Source of the DNA: Arthrobacter sp. zg-Y1171
Lineage (GTDB): Bacteria > Actinomycetota > Actinomycetes > Actinomycetales > Micrococcaceae
Direction: 5' to 3'
DNA length: 64,000 bases
NCBI RefSeq assembly: GCF_025244845.1
Contig: NZ_CP104264.1
Span: forward strand, 1,798,001-1,862,000
Shown: positions 28,602-38,069 of the stretch, piece after piece
Position numbering within the stretch: position 1 is the stretch's first letter
How the letters are laid out: each line of letters starts with the position of its first letter
Translations under genes and position numbers: made by a program
Notes under the pieces: generated by a model
Database searches by the model: none
What the model was told of the DNA's origin: nothing
What the model saw: only the letters and a program-made list of their open reading frames with translations

Positions 28602-30572
28602 GTGTCCGCCAAGAGAACCGAACGCCTGCTGAATCTGGTCATTGCGCTGCTGTCCACGCGCAGGGGCTTCACCAAGCATGAGTTGTTCGAAGAGATTGAA
28701 CTGTATTCCGAAGCCTCCACGGCAGATGCCCGGGAAAAGCTCTTTGACCGGGACAAGGCCTTCCTACGTGAGCAGGGCATCCCGGTGGAGTCCTACAGCG
28801 AAGAGACCATGTTCGAGGACAACACCACGCAGCGCTACCGCATCCGGCAGGACGCATACCGGCTTCCGGGTGTCCGGTTCACGCCCGAGGAATCCGCCGT
28901 CCTGACCCTGGCCGCCCGCATGTGGGACCAGGCATCGCTGGGCTCCGCCGCCGCCCGCGCCCTGCGCAAGCTCCACGCCCGGGGGGTACTTCCCGACGAC
29001 GCCGCGGCCATCCCCCTCCAGCCCAGCATCCGCACCAATGACGCGCATTTCGACGAGATCTGGCGTGCCGCCACCACCCGTACCCCGGTAACCTTCGGCT
29101 ACCGGCCGGTCGGCAGCACGGAGCAGTCCGTCCGGCAGGTCCAGCCCTGGGGCATGGGCAGCCGCTTCGGCCACTGGTACCTGGTGGGCTACGACCTGGA
29201 CCGCGGTGCGGAACGGATCTTCCGGCTTTCCCGGATGGAAGGGCCGGTACGGCTGCGGCCCGGCGCCTACACCGTCCCCGCGGACTTCGATATCGACGCC
29301 TCGCTCGCTTCCCTGGACGATGTCTACGCGCCGCGGCCGGCAGCAGTGGACGTGGACCCCGGCGCCGGGGCGGCCCTGCGGCTGCAGGCAGAATCCATCG
29401 AGCCCGGAAACGCGGGCCGGGACCGGCTGCACCTGCGGGTCCGCGACCTGGATGCGCTGGCCGCGGACACCGCCGCCCTCGGTGCGGCCGCCGTCGCCGT
29501 CGAACCGGCCGAATTTGCCGACGCCGTCCGTACCGCCCTCGCGCGGGCCCTGGACACCCAGCGCCGGCCGCTGCCCGGGTTCGAACTGGCCGCCTCCGCC
29601 GCTCCGGCCCGCCGTCCGGCGTCGGGCGCGCAGGACCACCTCACCCGCCTGCTGGACCTGGTGCCCTACGTCCTGGCGAACCAGGGCGCGGACATGAACG
29701 AGACCGCCGATGCCTTCGGTGTCAGCAAGGAACAGCTGGGCAAGGACCTGAACCTGCTGTTCGTGAGCGGCCCGCGGCATTACCCCAACGGGCTGATGGA
29801 CGTCAGTTTCGACGACGACCGGATCTACATCGAGAACGCCGAGAACCTCTCCGAGCCGGTGCGTTTCGGCATGGACGAAGCCGCGGCCCTGATCGTGGGG
29901 TTGGACACACTGTCGGCACTGCCGGGCATCGGTTCCTCCGCCGCGGTTGCCAGCGCCCTGGAGAAGCTGACCGAAGCGGCAGGGGAGGCCGGCGGCGTCG
30001 GCACCGCCGTCGCCGCCCGCCTGGACGACGAATCCGACGGCACCGTACTGGCCGAACTCCAGCAGGCGATCAGCGGCACGCGCCAGCTTGAACTGCGCTA
30101 TCTGGTCCCGCGCCGCGACGAAGTCACTCTCCGCACCGTTGACCCGAGGCGGCTCTTCTCCGTGGACAACACCTGGTACCTGGAAGCGTGGTGCCACCGG
30201 GCGGAAGCGCCGCGGAATTTCCGGGTGGACCGGATCCACGGCGTGCGGGACACCGGCCCGGCGCTGACCCACGCCCCGGAGCCGGGGGCCGCATTCCCCG
30301 CCAGCCTGTTCACGCCGGGACCCCTGGATCACCGGGTCACAATGGTCCTGGACCCCGCCGCCCTCTGGGTGGCCGAGGCCTACGACGCCGAACGGCAGGC
30401 CCCGCTGGCGGACGGACGGACCGCCGTGGAACTGCGCACCGCGGATACCGGCTGGATCCCGGCTTTCACTGCCCGGCTGGGCGGAGCAGCCGCGGTCGCG
30501 GCGCCGGACGAACTGCGTTCCGCCACCCTGGCCTGGCTGGAGGCCGCCGCCGCGAACTACCGGCCTGCCTAG
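28602..30572 (+). CDS. pafBC: PafB-PafC fusion, WYL-domain DNA-damage regulator
   Basis: 656 residues comprising two tandem HTH-WYL units: residues 1-330 match PafB (HTH near 10-60; WYLVGYDLDRGAERIF) and 340-656 match PafC (HTH near 350-400; WYLEAWCHRAEAPRNF). PafB and PafC are separate proteins in mycobacteria, where they activate the LexA/RecA-independent DNA-damage response; a natural fusion is known from Arthrobacter. WYL domains are thought to bind nucleic-acid ligands. The GTG start is 7 nt after TAGATT with no Shine-Dalgarno sequence, so it is probably leaderless. Confidence 0.93.
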   Translation: MSAKRTERLLNLVIALLSTRRGFTKHELFEEIELYSEASTADAREKLFDRDKAFLREQGIPVESYSEETMFEDNTTQRYRIRQDAYRLPGVRFTPEESAVLTLAARMWDQASLGSAAARALRKLHARGVLPDDAAAIPLQPSIRTNDAHFDEIWRAATTRTPVTFGYRPVGSTEQSVRQVQPWGMGSRFGHWYLVGYDLDRGAERIFRLSRMEGPVRLRPGAYTVPADFDIDASLASLDDVYAPRPAAVDVDPGAGAALRLQAESIEPGNAGRDRLHLRVRDLDALAADTAALGAAAVAVEPAEFADAVRTALARALDTQRRPLPGFELAASAAPARRPASGAQDHLTRLLDLVPYVLANQGADMNETADAFGVSKEQLGKDLNLLFVSGPRHYPNGLMDVSFDDDRIYIENAENLSEPVRFGMDEAAALIVGLDTLSALPGIGSSAAVASALEKLTEAAGEAGGVGTAVAARLDDESDGTVLAELQQAISGTRQLELRYLVPRRDEVTLRTVDPRRLFSVDNTWYLEAWCHRAEAPRNFRVDRIHGVRDTGPALTHAPEPGAAFPASLFTPGPLDHRVTMVLDPAALWVAEAYDAERQAPLADGRTAVELRTADTGWIPAFTARLGGAAAVAAPDELRSATLAWLEAAAANYRPA

Positions 30573-30615
30573 CCTCCGGTCCGGCCGGGCGGGCAGTCTC
30601 CACTATGCTGGGGAT

Positions 30616-30951
30616 ATGCCTTGGTGGTCCTGGATACTCATTTGGCTTGCCCTCGCGGCAGGCGCTGCGGCTTTCTACGCCCTGATCGGCTACCGGCTCT
30701 TCCAGAGGTTCCTCGGTATTCTCCGGGAATTCGAAGCCGCATCTGCGAAGCTGTCCCTACGCACTCCGGATACCGTTCCGTCCACCGTCCTCGAAGAAGA
30801 GCCTGCCGGCATCTTCACGGATCCGGACGAAGCACGGAAGGCCTACGACGCCGGCAAGGCGGCCCGCCGGGAGGCCCGGCGCCTGCGCCGCATCGAGCGG
30901 CGCACCGCCAAGGGACAGCCGCGCGCGTGGCGGGATTTCCCGGAACTCTGA
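30616..30951 (+). CDS. Small membrane protein of unknown function
   Basis: 111 residues with one N-terminal TM helix (residues about 4-27, WSWILIWLALAAGAAAFYALIGY) followed by a cytoplasmic, Arg-rich helical tail (residues 85-105). TATGCT lies 6 nt before the ATG, with no Shine-Dalgarno sequence, so it is likely leaderless. It lies between pafBC and tatA; a link to protein export is only positional. Confidence 0.7.
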   Translation: MPWWSWILIWLALAAGAAAFYALIGYRLFQRFLGILREFEAASAKLSLRTPDTVPSTVLEEEPAGIFTDPDEARKAYDAGKAARREARRLRRIERRTAKGQPRAWRDFPEL

Positions 30952-30983
30952 CATAGAATATTCTCCAACGAAAGGACACCGCC

Positions 30984-31292
30984 ATGAGGCTTGAAGGCTG
31001 GCAAATCATCGTCATTGTTGTACTGGCCATTCTGCTCTTCGGCGCTCCGAAGCTTCCGGGGCTGGCAAGGAGCTTGGGGCAGTCCCTTCGCATCTTCAAA
31101 TCCGAAGTCCGCCAGATGAAGGACGACAGTCCTTCGACCACGGCGCCCACCGATCCGGTGGAGGGGAAGGTAGTGCACCCCGCACCGCAGCAGAAGGCGT
31201 CCGAACAGACGTTCTTCCCCGGACAGACTCCGCCCTCCGGCACCCCGGGCGGGTCCCCGGATTCTGCGGGTAACCCGCCAACCAGCCGCTAG
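30984..31292 (+). CDS. tatA: Sec-independent translocase subunit TatA
   Basis: 102 residues: one N-terminal TM helix (residues 5-20), the hinge FGAPKLPGLARSLGQSLRIF, and an amphipathic helix followed by a Pro/Thr-rich acidic tail. It forms the pore-forming component for export of folded proteins such as the Rieske protein QcrA in this window. AAAGGA precedes the ATG, and TAGAAT at 30954 is a plausible -10. tatC begins 5 nt after its stop. Confidence 0.94.
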   Translation: MRLEGWQIIVIVVLAILLFGAPKLPGLARSLGQSLRIFKSEVRQMKDDSPSTTAPTDPVEGKVVHPAPQQKASEQTFFPGQTPPSGTPGGSPDSAGNPPTSR

Positions 31293-31297
31293 CAGCC

Positions 31298-32125
31298 GTG
31301 GCGCTGAACAAAGGGCGCAAATCCAACCCCGAAGGGCGGATGGCCCTCAAGGAGCATCTGCGGGAATTCCGCAACAGGCTCTTCAAATCGGCCATCGCCG
31401 TGGTGCTGGGCACAGTGGGCGGGTTCTTCGTCTACCTGCCCGTTTTTGAGGCGCTGACCCGGCCGCTCCTGGACGCAGGCAACAGCGGCGGCCGATTCAC
31501 CACCATCAACTTCGAAGGCGTCGCTACTCCGTTCGACCAGATGGTCCAGGTCTCGGTATTCGTGGGGCTTGTGGCCTCCAGCCCGGTGTGGCTCTACCAG
31601 GCCTGGGCGTTCATCACGCCCGGCCTCAAGCGCAAGGAACGCCGCGCGGCCCTGGGCTTCCTGGCCGCCGCCGTTCCGCTGTTCATCGGCGGTATTGTCC
31701 TGGCGTGGCTTATCCTGCCCCAGGCCGTGCGGGTGCTTACCGACTTCACGCCCGAGGGCGGGTCCAACGTCATTACGGCTTCGGTCTACCTGGCCTTCGT
31801 GCTGCGGTTGCTCCTGGCCTTCGGCATCGCCTTCCTGATTCCGGTATTCCTGGTGGGCCTGAACCTGGCCGGCCTGTTGAGCGGGCGGACCATCATCAAA
31901 TACTGGCGGATCACCGTCTTCCTGATCTGCCTTTTCGCCGCCATGGCTGCCCCCGGCGCCGACGCCCTGAGCATGTTCTACCTCGCCGCGCCGCTGCTGC
32001 TGCTGTTCGCCGTAGCAGTGGGCATCTGCCTGCTCAATGACCGGCGCCGGGTCCGGAAGCAGGCCGAGCGGGAAGCAGCAGTGGAAGCCGAAGCGGACAC
32101 CGCCACCCCCATCGACAAGCTGTAA
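31298..32125 (+). CDS. tatC: Sec-independent translocase subunit TatC
   Basis: 275-residue membrane receptor for twin-arginine signals, with six TM segments. MALKEHLREFRNRLFKSA at the N-terminus and the loop motif FEGVATPFDQMVQVS, with the conserved Glu and Phe, mark the family; SPVWLYQAWAFITPGLKRKER follows. The GTG start lies 5 nt after tatA. The C-terminal ~35 residues are a cytoplasmic polar tail. Confidence 0.95.
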   Translation: MALNKGRKSNPEGRMALKEHLREFRNRLFKSAIAVVLGTVGGFFVYLPVFEALTRPLLDAGNSGGRFTTINFEGVATPFDQMVQVSVFVGLVASSPVWLYQAWAFITPGLKRKERRAALGFLAAAVPLFIGGIVLAWLILPQAVRVLTDFTPEGGSNVITASVYLAFVLRLLLAFGIAFLIPVFLVGLNLAGLLSGRTIIKYWRITVFLICLFAAMAAPGADALSMFYLAAPLLLLFAVAVGICLLNDRRRVRKQAEREAAVEAEADTATPIDKL

Positions 32126-32194
32126 GGCCATGGACGCGTTCGCCCACCGATGATATTGGCGTACCGCGGCGGGCGCAGCGCATAGGCTTGGTTC

Positions 32195-35056
32195 ATGACT
32201 TCTCCTTCGGAGCGGTACCTTGCCGCAAAACAACGTTCCGAACATTCCAAGACGCAGCTGGGGGTCTTCGAGCAGTCGCTGGGCTTCGAACTGGACGCTT
32301 TCCAGTCGGAAGCCTGCCGCTCCCTCGAAGCCGGGCGCGGCGTCCTCGTCGCGGCTCCCACGGGGGCCGGCAAGACAGTGGTGGGGGAGTTCGCCGTCTA
32401 TCTGGCCCTGCAGAACGGCCTGAAGGCCTTCTACACCACCCCCATCAAGGCCCTGAGCAACCAGAAATACAGTGAGCTGGCGGCCGCCTACGGCAGTGAC
32501 CGGGTGGGCCTGCTGACCGGAGACACCAGCATCAACCCGGACGCCGACGTCGTGGTGATGACCACCGAAGTGCTGCGGAACATGCTCTATTCCAACTCGG
32601 ACACCCTCATCGACCTGGGCTACGTGGTCATGGACGAGGTGCATTACCTCGCGGACCGGTTCCGCGGGGCGGTCTGGGAAGAGGTCATCATCCACCTGCC
32701 TTCCGACGTCCGGGTGGTTTCGCTCAGCGCCACCGTGTCCAATGCCGAGGAATTCGGCGCCTGGCTGGACACCGTCCGCGGCGACACCGACGTGGTGGTT
32801 TCAGAGCACCGTCCGGTTCCGCTCTGGCAGCACGTGATGGTTGGCCGCGACATCTTCGACCTGTTCGAATCCGATGTTTCCTTCGACGAGGCGGCCGATG
32901 AGCAGCCCGGCGCCAAGGAGCGCTACCGGGTCAACCCCGAGCTGATGGAACTGGCGCGGGCCGAGTCCCGCGTCAACCAGCGCGGCCACTGGGGCGGTCC
33001 ACGCGGTTCCTCCCGCGGCGGACGCCGTGACTCCTCCCGCGGAGGGAGGCCCGGCGGCCACGGCGGCGGCCACGGCGGGCCGCCGATCACGCGCATCCAG
33101 CGGGCATCGCGGCCGCAGGTCATCGCCCAGCTGGACCGCAACGGCCTGCTGCCCGCCATCACCTTCATCTTTTCCCGCAACGGCTGCGAGGGCGCTGTAC
33201 GCCAGTGCGTCGAGTCGGGGCTTTGGCTGACGGACGAAGACGAGCGCCGGGAGATTGCCCGGGTGGTGGACGAAGCCACCCAGGACATTCCCGAAGAAGA
33301 CCTCGAGGTGCTGGGGTTCTGGACGTGGCGCGAAGGCCTGGTGCGCGGTTTCGCCGCCCACCACGCCGGCATGCTGCCCACCTTCAAGGAAGTCGTGGAA
33401 CGCCTGTTCGCCGCCGGGCTGGTCCGCGCGGTTTTCGCCACCGAAACGCTGGCGCTGGGCATCAACATGCCGGCACGGTCGGTGGTGCTGGAAAAGCTGG
33501 ACAAGTTCAACGGCGAAGCGCACGTGGACATCACAGCCGGCGAGTACACCCAGCTGACCGGACGGGCAGGACGCCGCGGAATCGACGTCGAGGGCCACGC
33601 CGTGGTGCTCTGGCAGCCGGGAACCGACCCCGCTGCCGTGGCGGGCCTGGCCTCGCGGCGCACGTACCCGCTGAACTCCAGTTTCCGGCCCACCTACAAC
33701 ATGAGCATCAACCTCATCGCGCAGTTCGGGCGGGAACGGGCGCGCGGGATCCTCGAGTCCTCCTTCGCCCAGTTCCAGGCGGACCGGTCCGTGGTGGGCC
33801 TGGCGAAGCAGGTCCGTTCGCGTGAAGAATCACTCGCCGGCTACGAAAAGGCAATGACCTGCCATCTGGGGGACTTCAACGAATACGCGGCCCTGCGCCG
33901 GCAGCTCTCCGACCTGGAAAACACCGCTTCAAAGACGAAGGCACGGAATCGGCGGAGTGCTGCCGCAGCCTCGCTGGAGAACCTGCGCCCGGGGGACATC
34001 GTGTTCCTTCCCGCCGGCCGGAACTCCGGCCACGCCGTCGTACTGGACGTGGATGCCTCCGCCCGCGAGGTGCGGCCGGCGATCCTGACCGAAGACAAGC
34101 AGATCCGGCGCATCAGCGCTGCCGACATCGATGACGTCCTTGAACCGGTCTCGCACATCCGCATCCCCAAGTCCTTCAACGCGCGCTCACCCAAGGACCG
34201 CCGCGATCTGTCCTCGTCGCTGCGCAACGCATTGCACGACCACCGGCCGCCGCGGCCGGCGTCGGCCCGCGCCAATGCCATGCACACGGCGGGCACCCAG
34301 CGGCAGGAGCAGGCAATCGCAGAGCTGCGCCGGAAAATGCGGGCGCATCCCTGCCACGGCTGCAGCGAACGCGAAGACCACGCCCGCTGGGCCGAGCGCT
34401 GGTGGAAGCTGCGCCGGGAGACCGACAACCTCGTCGGACAGATCCGGGGCCGCACCAACACCATTGCCAAGACCTTCGACCGGGTCTGCGAGGTGCTGAC
34501 CAGGTACGGCTACGTAGCCCCGGACGAGTCCGGCCTCGACGCCGTGACCCCGGCAGGCCAGAAACTGCGGCGCATCTACGGCGAAAAGGACCTCCTCGTG
34601 GCCCTCTCGCTGGAGCAGGGCGCCTTCACCGACCTCGACGCCGCCGAGCTGGCCTGCCTGGCCTCCGCCCTGGTCTACCAGGCGAAGCGGGAAGAGCGCG
34701 GGCTGCGGCCGAAGATGCCGAGTGTTTCGCTGGAGTCGGCGGTGGACATCGTCATCCGCCAGTGGTCCGAGCTCACGGACCTCGAAGAGGCGTCCCGGCT
34801 GCCGCAGACCGTCGAACCCGAACTTGGCCTGGTCTGGCCCATGTACAAGTGGGTCAAGGGCAAGCACCTGCAGGTGGCCCTGAACGGCACTGAGCTGGCT
34901 GCGGGGGACTTTGTCCGCTGGGCCAAGCAGGTGATCGACCTGCTGGACCAGCTGGCCAAGGTCCCGGACCTGCCGGACGGCATGCGCCGCCGCTTCCTGG
35001 ACGCCATTTCCCTGGTGCGGCGCGGCGTCGTCGCCTACTCCAACGTCGGCGACTGA
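32195..35056 (+). CDS. helY: DEAD/DEAH RNA helicase HelY (Ski2/Mtr4-like)
   Basis: 953 residues. RecA-like domain 1 has Walker A APTGAGKT and the DEVH box (VVMDEVHYLADRFRG); domain 2 has QLTGRAGRRGID (motif VI); the C-terminal part resembles the DSHCT domain of Ski2-type helicases. It probably unwinds structured RNA for decay. A Gly/Arg-rich insertion with several RGG and SRGG repeats lies between the two RecA domains (residues about 262-300). TAGGCT is 6 nt before the ATG, giving a likely leaderless mRNA. The order tatA-tatC-helY is kept in M. tuberculosis. Confidence 0.94.
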   Translation: MTSPSERYLAAKQRSEHSKTQLGVFEQSLGFELDAFQSEACRSLEAGRGVLVAAPTGAGKTVVGEFAVYLALQNGLKAFYTTPIKALSNQKYSELAAAYGSDRVGLLTGDTSINPDADVVVMTTEVLRNMLYSNSDTLIDLGYVVMDEVHYLADRFRGAVWEEVIIHLPSDVRVVSLSATVSNAEEFGAWLDTVRGDTDVVVSEHRPVPLWQHVMVGRDIFDLFESDVSFDEAADEQPGAKERYRVNPELMELARAESRVNQRGHWGGPRGSSRGGRRDSSRGGRPGGHGGGHGGPPITRIQRASRPQVIAQLDRNGLLPAITFIFSRNGCEGAVRQCVESGLWLTDEDERREIARVVDEATQDIPEEDLEVLGFWTWREGLVRGFAAHHAGMLPTFKEVVERLFAAGLVRAVFATETLALGINMPARSVVLEKLDKFNGEAHVDITAGEYTQLTGRAGRRGIDVEGHAVVLWQPGTDPAAVAGLASRRTYPLNSSFRPTYNMSINLIAQFGRERARGILESSFAQFQADRSVVGLAKQVRSREESLAGYEKAMTCHLGDFNEYAALRRQLSDLENTASKTKARNRRSAAAASLENLRPGDIVFLPAGRNSGHAVVLDVDASAREVRPAILTEDKQIRRISAADIDDVLEPVSHIRIPKSFNARSPKDRRDLSSSLRNALHDHRPPRPASARANAMHTAGTQRQEQAIAELRRKMRAHPCHGCSEREDHARWAERWWKLRRETDNLVGQIRGRTNTIAKTFDRVCEVLTRYGYVAPDESGLDAVTPAGQKLRRIYGEKDLLVALSLEQGAFTDLDAAELACLASALVYQAKREERGLRPKMPSVSLESAVDIVIRQWSELTDLEEASRLPQTVEPELGLVWPMYKWVKGKHLQVALNGTELAAGDFVRWAKQVIDLLDQLAKVPDLPDGMRRRFLDAISLVRRGVVAYSNVGD

Positions 35057-35099
35057 ACCGCCGCCACCCTCCATCGCCCTACAGAAAACAGGTGAGTCC

Positions 35100-36746
35100 T
35101 TGAACGGCAGTCCCATCCCGAGCGCCCGCACCCTGACGCTCTACCGCAACGGTTCGGTCTACAGCGCCGGCGATCCCTTTGCCACCGCAATGCTGGTCGA
35201 CGGCGATACCGTCGCCTGGGTGGGGTCGGAACAGGCCGCCACCTCCATCCAGGACAGCAAGATGGACGTAGTGGACCTGCAGGGCGCATTGGTGGCGCCC
35301 GGATTCGTGGATTCCCACGTCCACACCACCGAGCTGGGCATGTCCCTGGTGACGCTGGATCTGAGCGGATGCACCTCCCTCGACGATTTGCTGGACAAGG
35401 TCCGGGACCATGCGGCGGGGACCACGGGCCTGATCCTGGGGTCCAACTGGGACGAGTCGCGCTGGCCGGAACGGCGCGCGCCCACCGCGGCCGAGCTCGA
35501 CGCAGCCTCCGGCAACCGCGCCGTATACCTCTCCCGCTCCGATGTGCACTGTGCGGCCGTCTCCGGCACGCTGGCGGCCGAACTCCGGCTGCAGGAGTAC
35601 GACGGCTGGGACAACGGCTTCGTCGTCCGTGCCGCGCACGACGCCGCGCGCACCGTAGCGCGCGACGCCGATCCGGACCAGCGCGGCGTCTTCCAGCTGG
35701 CTGCCCTGAAGCATGCGGCCTCCCGCGGGGTGGTGGCAGTCGCGGAAATGGCCGCCCCGCACATTGCGCCGCCGGAGGACCTGCGCCGGTTGCTGGGCCT
35801 GGACGGTCCCCTCAGCGACGAGGCGCTGCCGCAGATCCTGCCGTACTGGGGCCAGCTGGCCGAAAGCGAGGCGCAGGTAGCCGGACTGGTGGACTTCTTT
35901 GAGGGCCGGCTGCTGGGCCTCGCCGGCGACCTGAACATCGACGGGTCCTTCGGTGCCCGGACGGCTGCGCTGCGCGAGCCCTACGCCGACCGGCCCGACA
36001 CGAGCGGCACCATGTACCTGACTCCGGAACAGGCCGGGCGGCACTTGGAGCTCATGACGAAGGCCGGACTGCAGGGCGGTTTCCACGTCATTGGCGACGC
36101 AGGGATGGACACGGCGCTGGCCGGGCTCCGCCTCGCTGCCGAGGCCGTCGGGGAAGCAGCCGTCCGGGCTGCCCACCACCGGCTGGAACATGCGGAACTG
36201 ACTGATGACGCCGCCATTGCCGAACTGCTGCGCTTCGGCGTCACTGTCAGCCTGCAGCCCGGGTTCGATGCTGCATGGGGCCATCCCGGCGGACTGTATG
36301 AACAGCGTCTGGGGGACAGGCGCGGAAATATGAACCGGATGGCCTCGCTGCTCTCCGCCGGTGTGCCCGTTGCCCTGGGCTCCGACACTCCCGTCCTGCC
36401 GTTGGATCCCTGGTCCGGTGTGCGCGCCGCTGTGTCCCATTCCAACCCGAAGGAGCGGGTCTCGGCGCGGGCGGCGTTTATCGGCCATACCCGTGCCGGT
36501 TGGCGTGCGGCAGGGGAGAGCAATTTCATGCGGGGCCAGCTGGCCGCCGGAGCACCGGCGTCCTTTGCGCTCTGGGAAGTGCAGGAACTGATGGTCCAGA
36601 CGCCGGATGCGAACGTATCCGCGTGGAGCACGGATCCGCGCGCCGGCACGCCGCTGCTGCCCGCGCTGGACAACGGAGACGAGCCGCGCTGCCTGCAGAC
36701 GGTCCACAACGGCAAAGAACTGTACCGCGCTCCGGATCTTGCCTGA
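35100..36746 (+). CDS. Amidohydrolase family protein (YtcJ-like)
   Basis: 548 residues of the metal-dependent hydrolase superfamily, YtcJ/NfdA-like subgroup. GFVDSHVHTTE supplies the HxH metal ligands; HHRLEHAE and LGSDTPVLPLDPW supply the later His and Asp. The start is a TTG, 8 nt after AGGTGAG. Members hydrolyse amides such as N-substituted formamides, but the substrate is not predictable. It begins 43 nt after helY. Confidence 0.85.
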   Translation: MNGSPIPSARTLTLYRNGSVYSAGDPFATAMLVDGDTVAWVGSEQAATSIQDSKMDVVDLQGALVAPGFVDSHVHTTELGMSLVTLDLSGCTSLDDLLDKVRDHAAGTTGLILGSNWDESRWPERRAPTAAELDAASGNRAVYLSRSDVHCAAVSGTLAAELRLQEYDGWDNGFVVRAAHDAARTVARDADPDQRGVFQLAALKHAASRGVVAVAEMAAPHIAPPEDLRRLLGLDGPLSDEALPQILPYWGQLAESEAQVAGLVDFFEGRLLGLAGDLNIDGSFGARTAALREPYADRPDTSGTMYLTPEQAGRHLELMTKAGLQGGFHVIGDAGMDTALAGLRLAAEAVGEAAVRAAHHRLEHAELTDDAAIAELLRFGVTVSLQPGFDAAWGHPGGLYEQRLGDRRGNMNRMASLLSAGVPVALGSDTPVLPLDPWSGVRAAVSHSNPKERVSARAAFIGHTRAGWRAAGESNFMRGQLAAGAPASFALWEVQELMVQTPDANVSAWSTDPRAGTPLLPALDNGDEPRCLQTVHNGKELYRAPDLA

Positions 36747-36831
36747 ACAGCGAAACAACCTGCGTGCTTCGGCCTCCTCCACACCGCCTCTGACCTGCAT
36801 GGACATGAAAACGTCCTAGTCAGGGGCCATA

Positions 36832-36859
36832 TTGACAGGCGCTAGCCAGCACGTAGTCT
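36832..36859 (+). promoter_or_regulatory. Consensus-like promoter of the structured leader/ncRNA
   Basis: A perfect -35 TTGACA (36832-36837), 16 nt, then TAGTCT (36854-36859). This is the best housekeeping -35 in the window; transcription should start near 36866, about 375 nt before the ppm1 start codon. Confidence 0.7.
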
Positions 36860-36865
36860 ATGAGG

Positions 36866-37090
36866 ACCGTAGTCGGGTCCGGCCTTTTGAGGTATGCCGA
36901 GCGCTGTCCTGGAGCTCTTTCCAGGCTGCGCTTCGGATGCCTTCGGCCGGCCCGTACTGCCATGGCCTGTACTACGCGCACCGGAGCAGCTGCTCCGCGG
37001 GTGACGGTTACCGGGTCCAGCATTACACAACCGGGTGGATTCAACCGTCAGTAGAAAACAGGGCCGGCAGTTCGCCGGTACTGGCCCGAA
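36866..37090 (+). ncRNA. Candidate structured non-coding RNA or long 5' leader of ppm1
   Basis: The 494-bp gap 36747-37240 has no credible gene. After the promoter, nested pairings occur: a long imperfect hairpin from about 36871 to 36963 (arms pairing GTCCGGCC with GGCCGGCC, GGTAT with ATGCC, GCGC with GCGC, CCTGG with CCAGG), a hairpin around GGAGCAGCTGCTCC, a perfect 8-bp stem TGACGGTT/AACCGTCA (37002-37009 with 37043-37050), and GGGCC/GGCCC at 37061-37087. No T-rich terminator follows, so the 3' end is unclear; a TATACT (37161-37166) could start a separate ppm1 mRNA. I do not recognise the consensus sequences of tmRNA, RNase P RNA, SRP RNA or a common riboswitch. Confidence 0.4.
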
Positions 37091-37240
37091 GACGGCTGGA
37101 TCCGCCCGGTTGCGCTGTCCCGGGCTGCAAGGCGCTGACCCGAGGGGCCGCGTACTCCCATATACTGGATAGTCTGCCGGGGGAGTAACCCCGTCCCTGC
37201 CGCGAACAACGCGGCGTGCGTCCGCTGAAAGGCTTACTGA

Positions 37241-37969
37241 GTGCGTGTCCTGACTATCATCCCCACTTACAACGAGATCGAGTCGCTCCCCATCACACTG
37301 AAGCGGCTGCGGGACGCAGTTCCAGATTCGGATGTACTGATCGCGGACGATAACAGCCCGGACGGCACCGGCGGCTACGCCGACGAAGCCGCTGCCAACG
37401 ATCCGAAGGTGCATGTGCTGCACCGCAAGGGCAAGGAAGGGCTCGGAGCTGCGTACATTGCCGGCTTCCGATGGGGCCTGGAACGCGGCTACGACATCCT
37501 GGTCGAAATGGACGCCGACGGTTCGCACCGCCCGGAGGAGCTGCCCCGCCTGCTTGAAGCCTCCAAGGCAGGTGCCGACCTCGTCATCGGTTCCCGCTGG
37601 GTCACCGGGGGATCGGTGGTCAACTGGCCGTTCCACCGAAAGCTGCTTTCCCGCGCCGGCAGCACCTACTCGCGGTTCATGCTGGGCATCCCTGTCCGGG
37701 ACATCACCGCAGGCTACCGGGCCTTCCGCCGCGGCACGCTGGAGCAGCTGGACCTGGGCGCCGTCGAGTCCGTCGGCTACGGCTTCCAGGTGGACATGAC
37801 CTTCCGCGTGGCACGCCTGGGCCTGAAGATCACCGAGGTGCCGATCACCTTCGTCGAACGCGAACTCGGTGACTCCAAGATGAGCGGCAACATTGTCGTT
37901 GAGGCAATGGCCAATGTGACCCGCTGGGGTCTGACCGCCCGCTGGCGGAAGCTCACCGGACGCGGCTGA
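37241..37969 (+). CDS. ppm1: Polyprenol monophosphomannose synthase (GT2)
   Basis: Transfers mannose from GDP-mannose to polyprenyl phosphate, supplying lipomannan/lipoarabinomannan synthesis and protein O-mannosylation. 242 residues, GT-A fold of family 2: [22 protein letters not shown], the metal-binding MDADGSH, and VIGSRW. This is the catalytic domain alone, without the fused acyltransferase seen in M. tuberculosis Ppm1. The GTG follows AAAGG. It is convergent with rbpA, as those two genes are neighbours in mycobacteria too. Confidence 0.93.
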   Translation: MRVLTIIPTYNEIESLPITLKRLRDAVPDSDVLIADDNSPDGTGGYADEAAANDPKVHVLHRKGKEGLGAAYIAGFRWGLERGYDILVEMDADGSHRPEELPRLLEASKAGADLVIGSRWVTGGSVVNWPFHRKLLSRAGSTYSRFMLGIPVRDITAGYRAFRRGTLEQLDLGAVESVGYGFQVDMTFRVARLGLKITEVPITFVERELGDSKMSGNIVVEAMANVTRWGLTARWRKLTGRG

Positions 37970-37980
37970 GCCGAAAAGAA

Positions 37981-38026
37981 AAAGCGGGGCAGCTGCCGTT
38001 TGGCAGCCGCCCCGCTTTTTTGTCTC
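37981..38026. terminator. Bidirectional rho-independent terminator between ppm1 and rbpA
   Basis: AAAGCGGGGC and GCCCCGCTTT form the outer stem, and GCTGCC/GGCAGC the inner one around a GTTT loop, followed by TTTTTTG. On the minus strand the A-run before the stem gives a T-run as well, so it can end both convergent transcripts. Confidence 0.85.
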
Positions 38027-38069
38027 TAAGCGCCCTTGTCCGTTCACCGGACCAGGGCACCGCAGGGAT

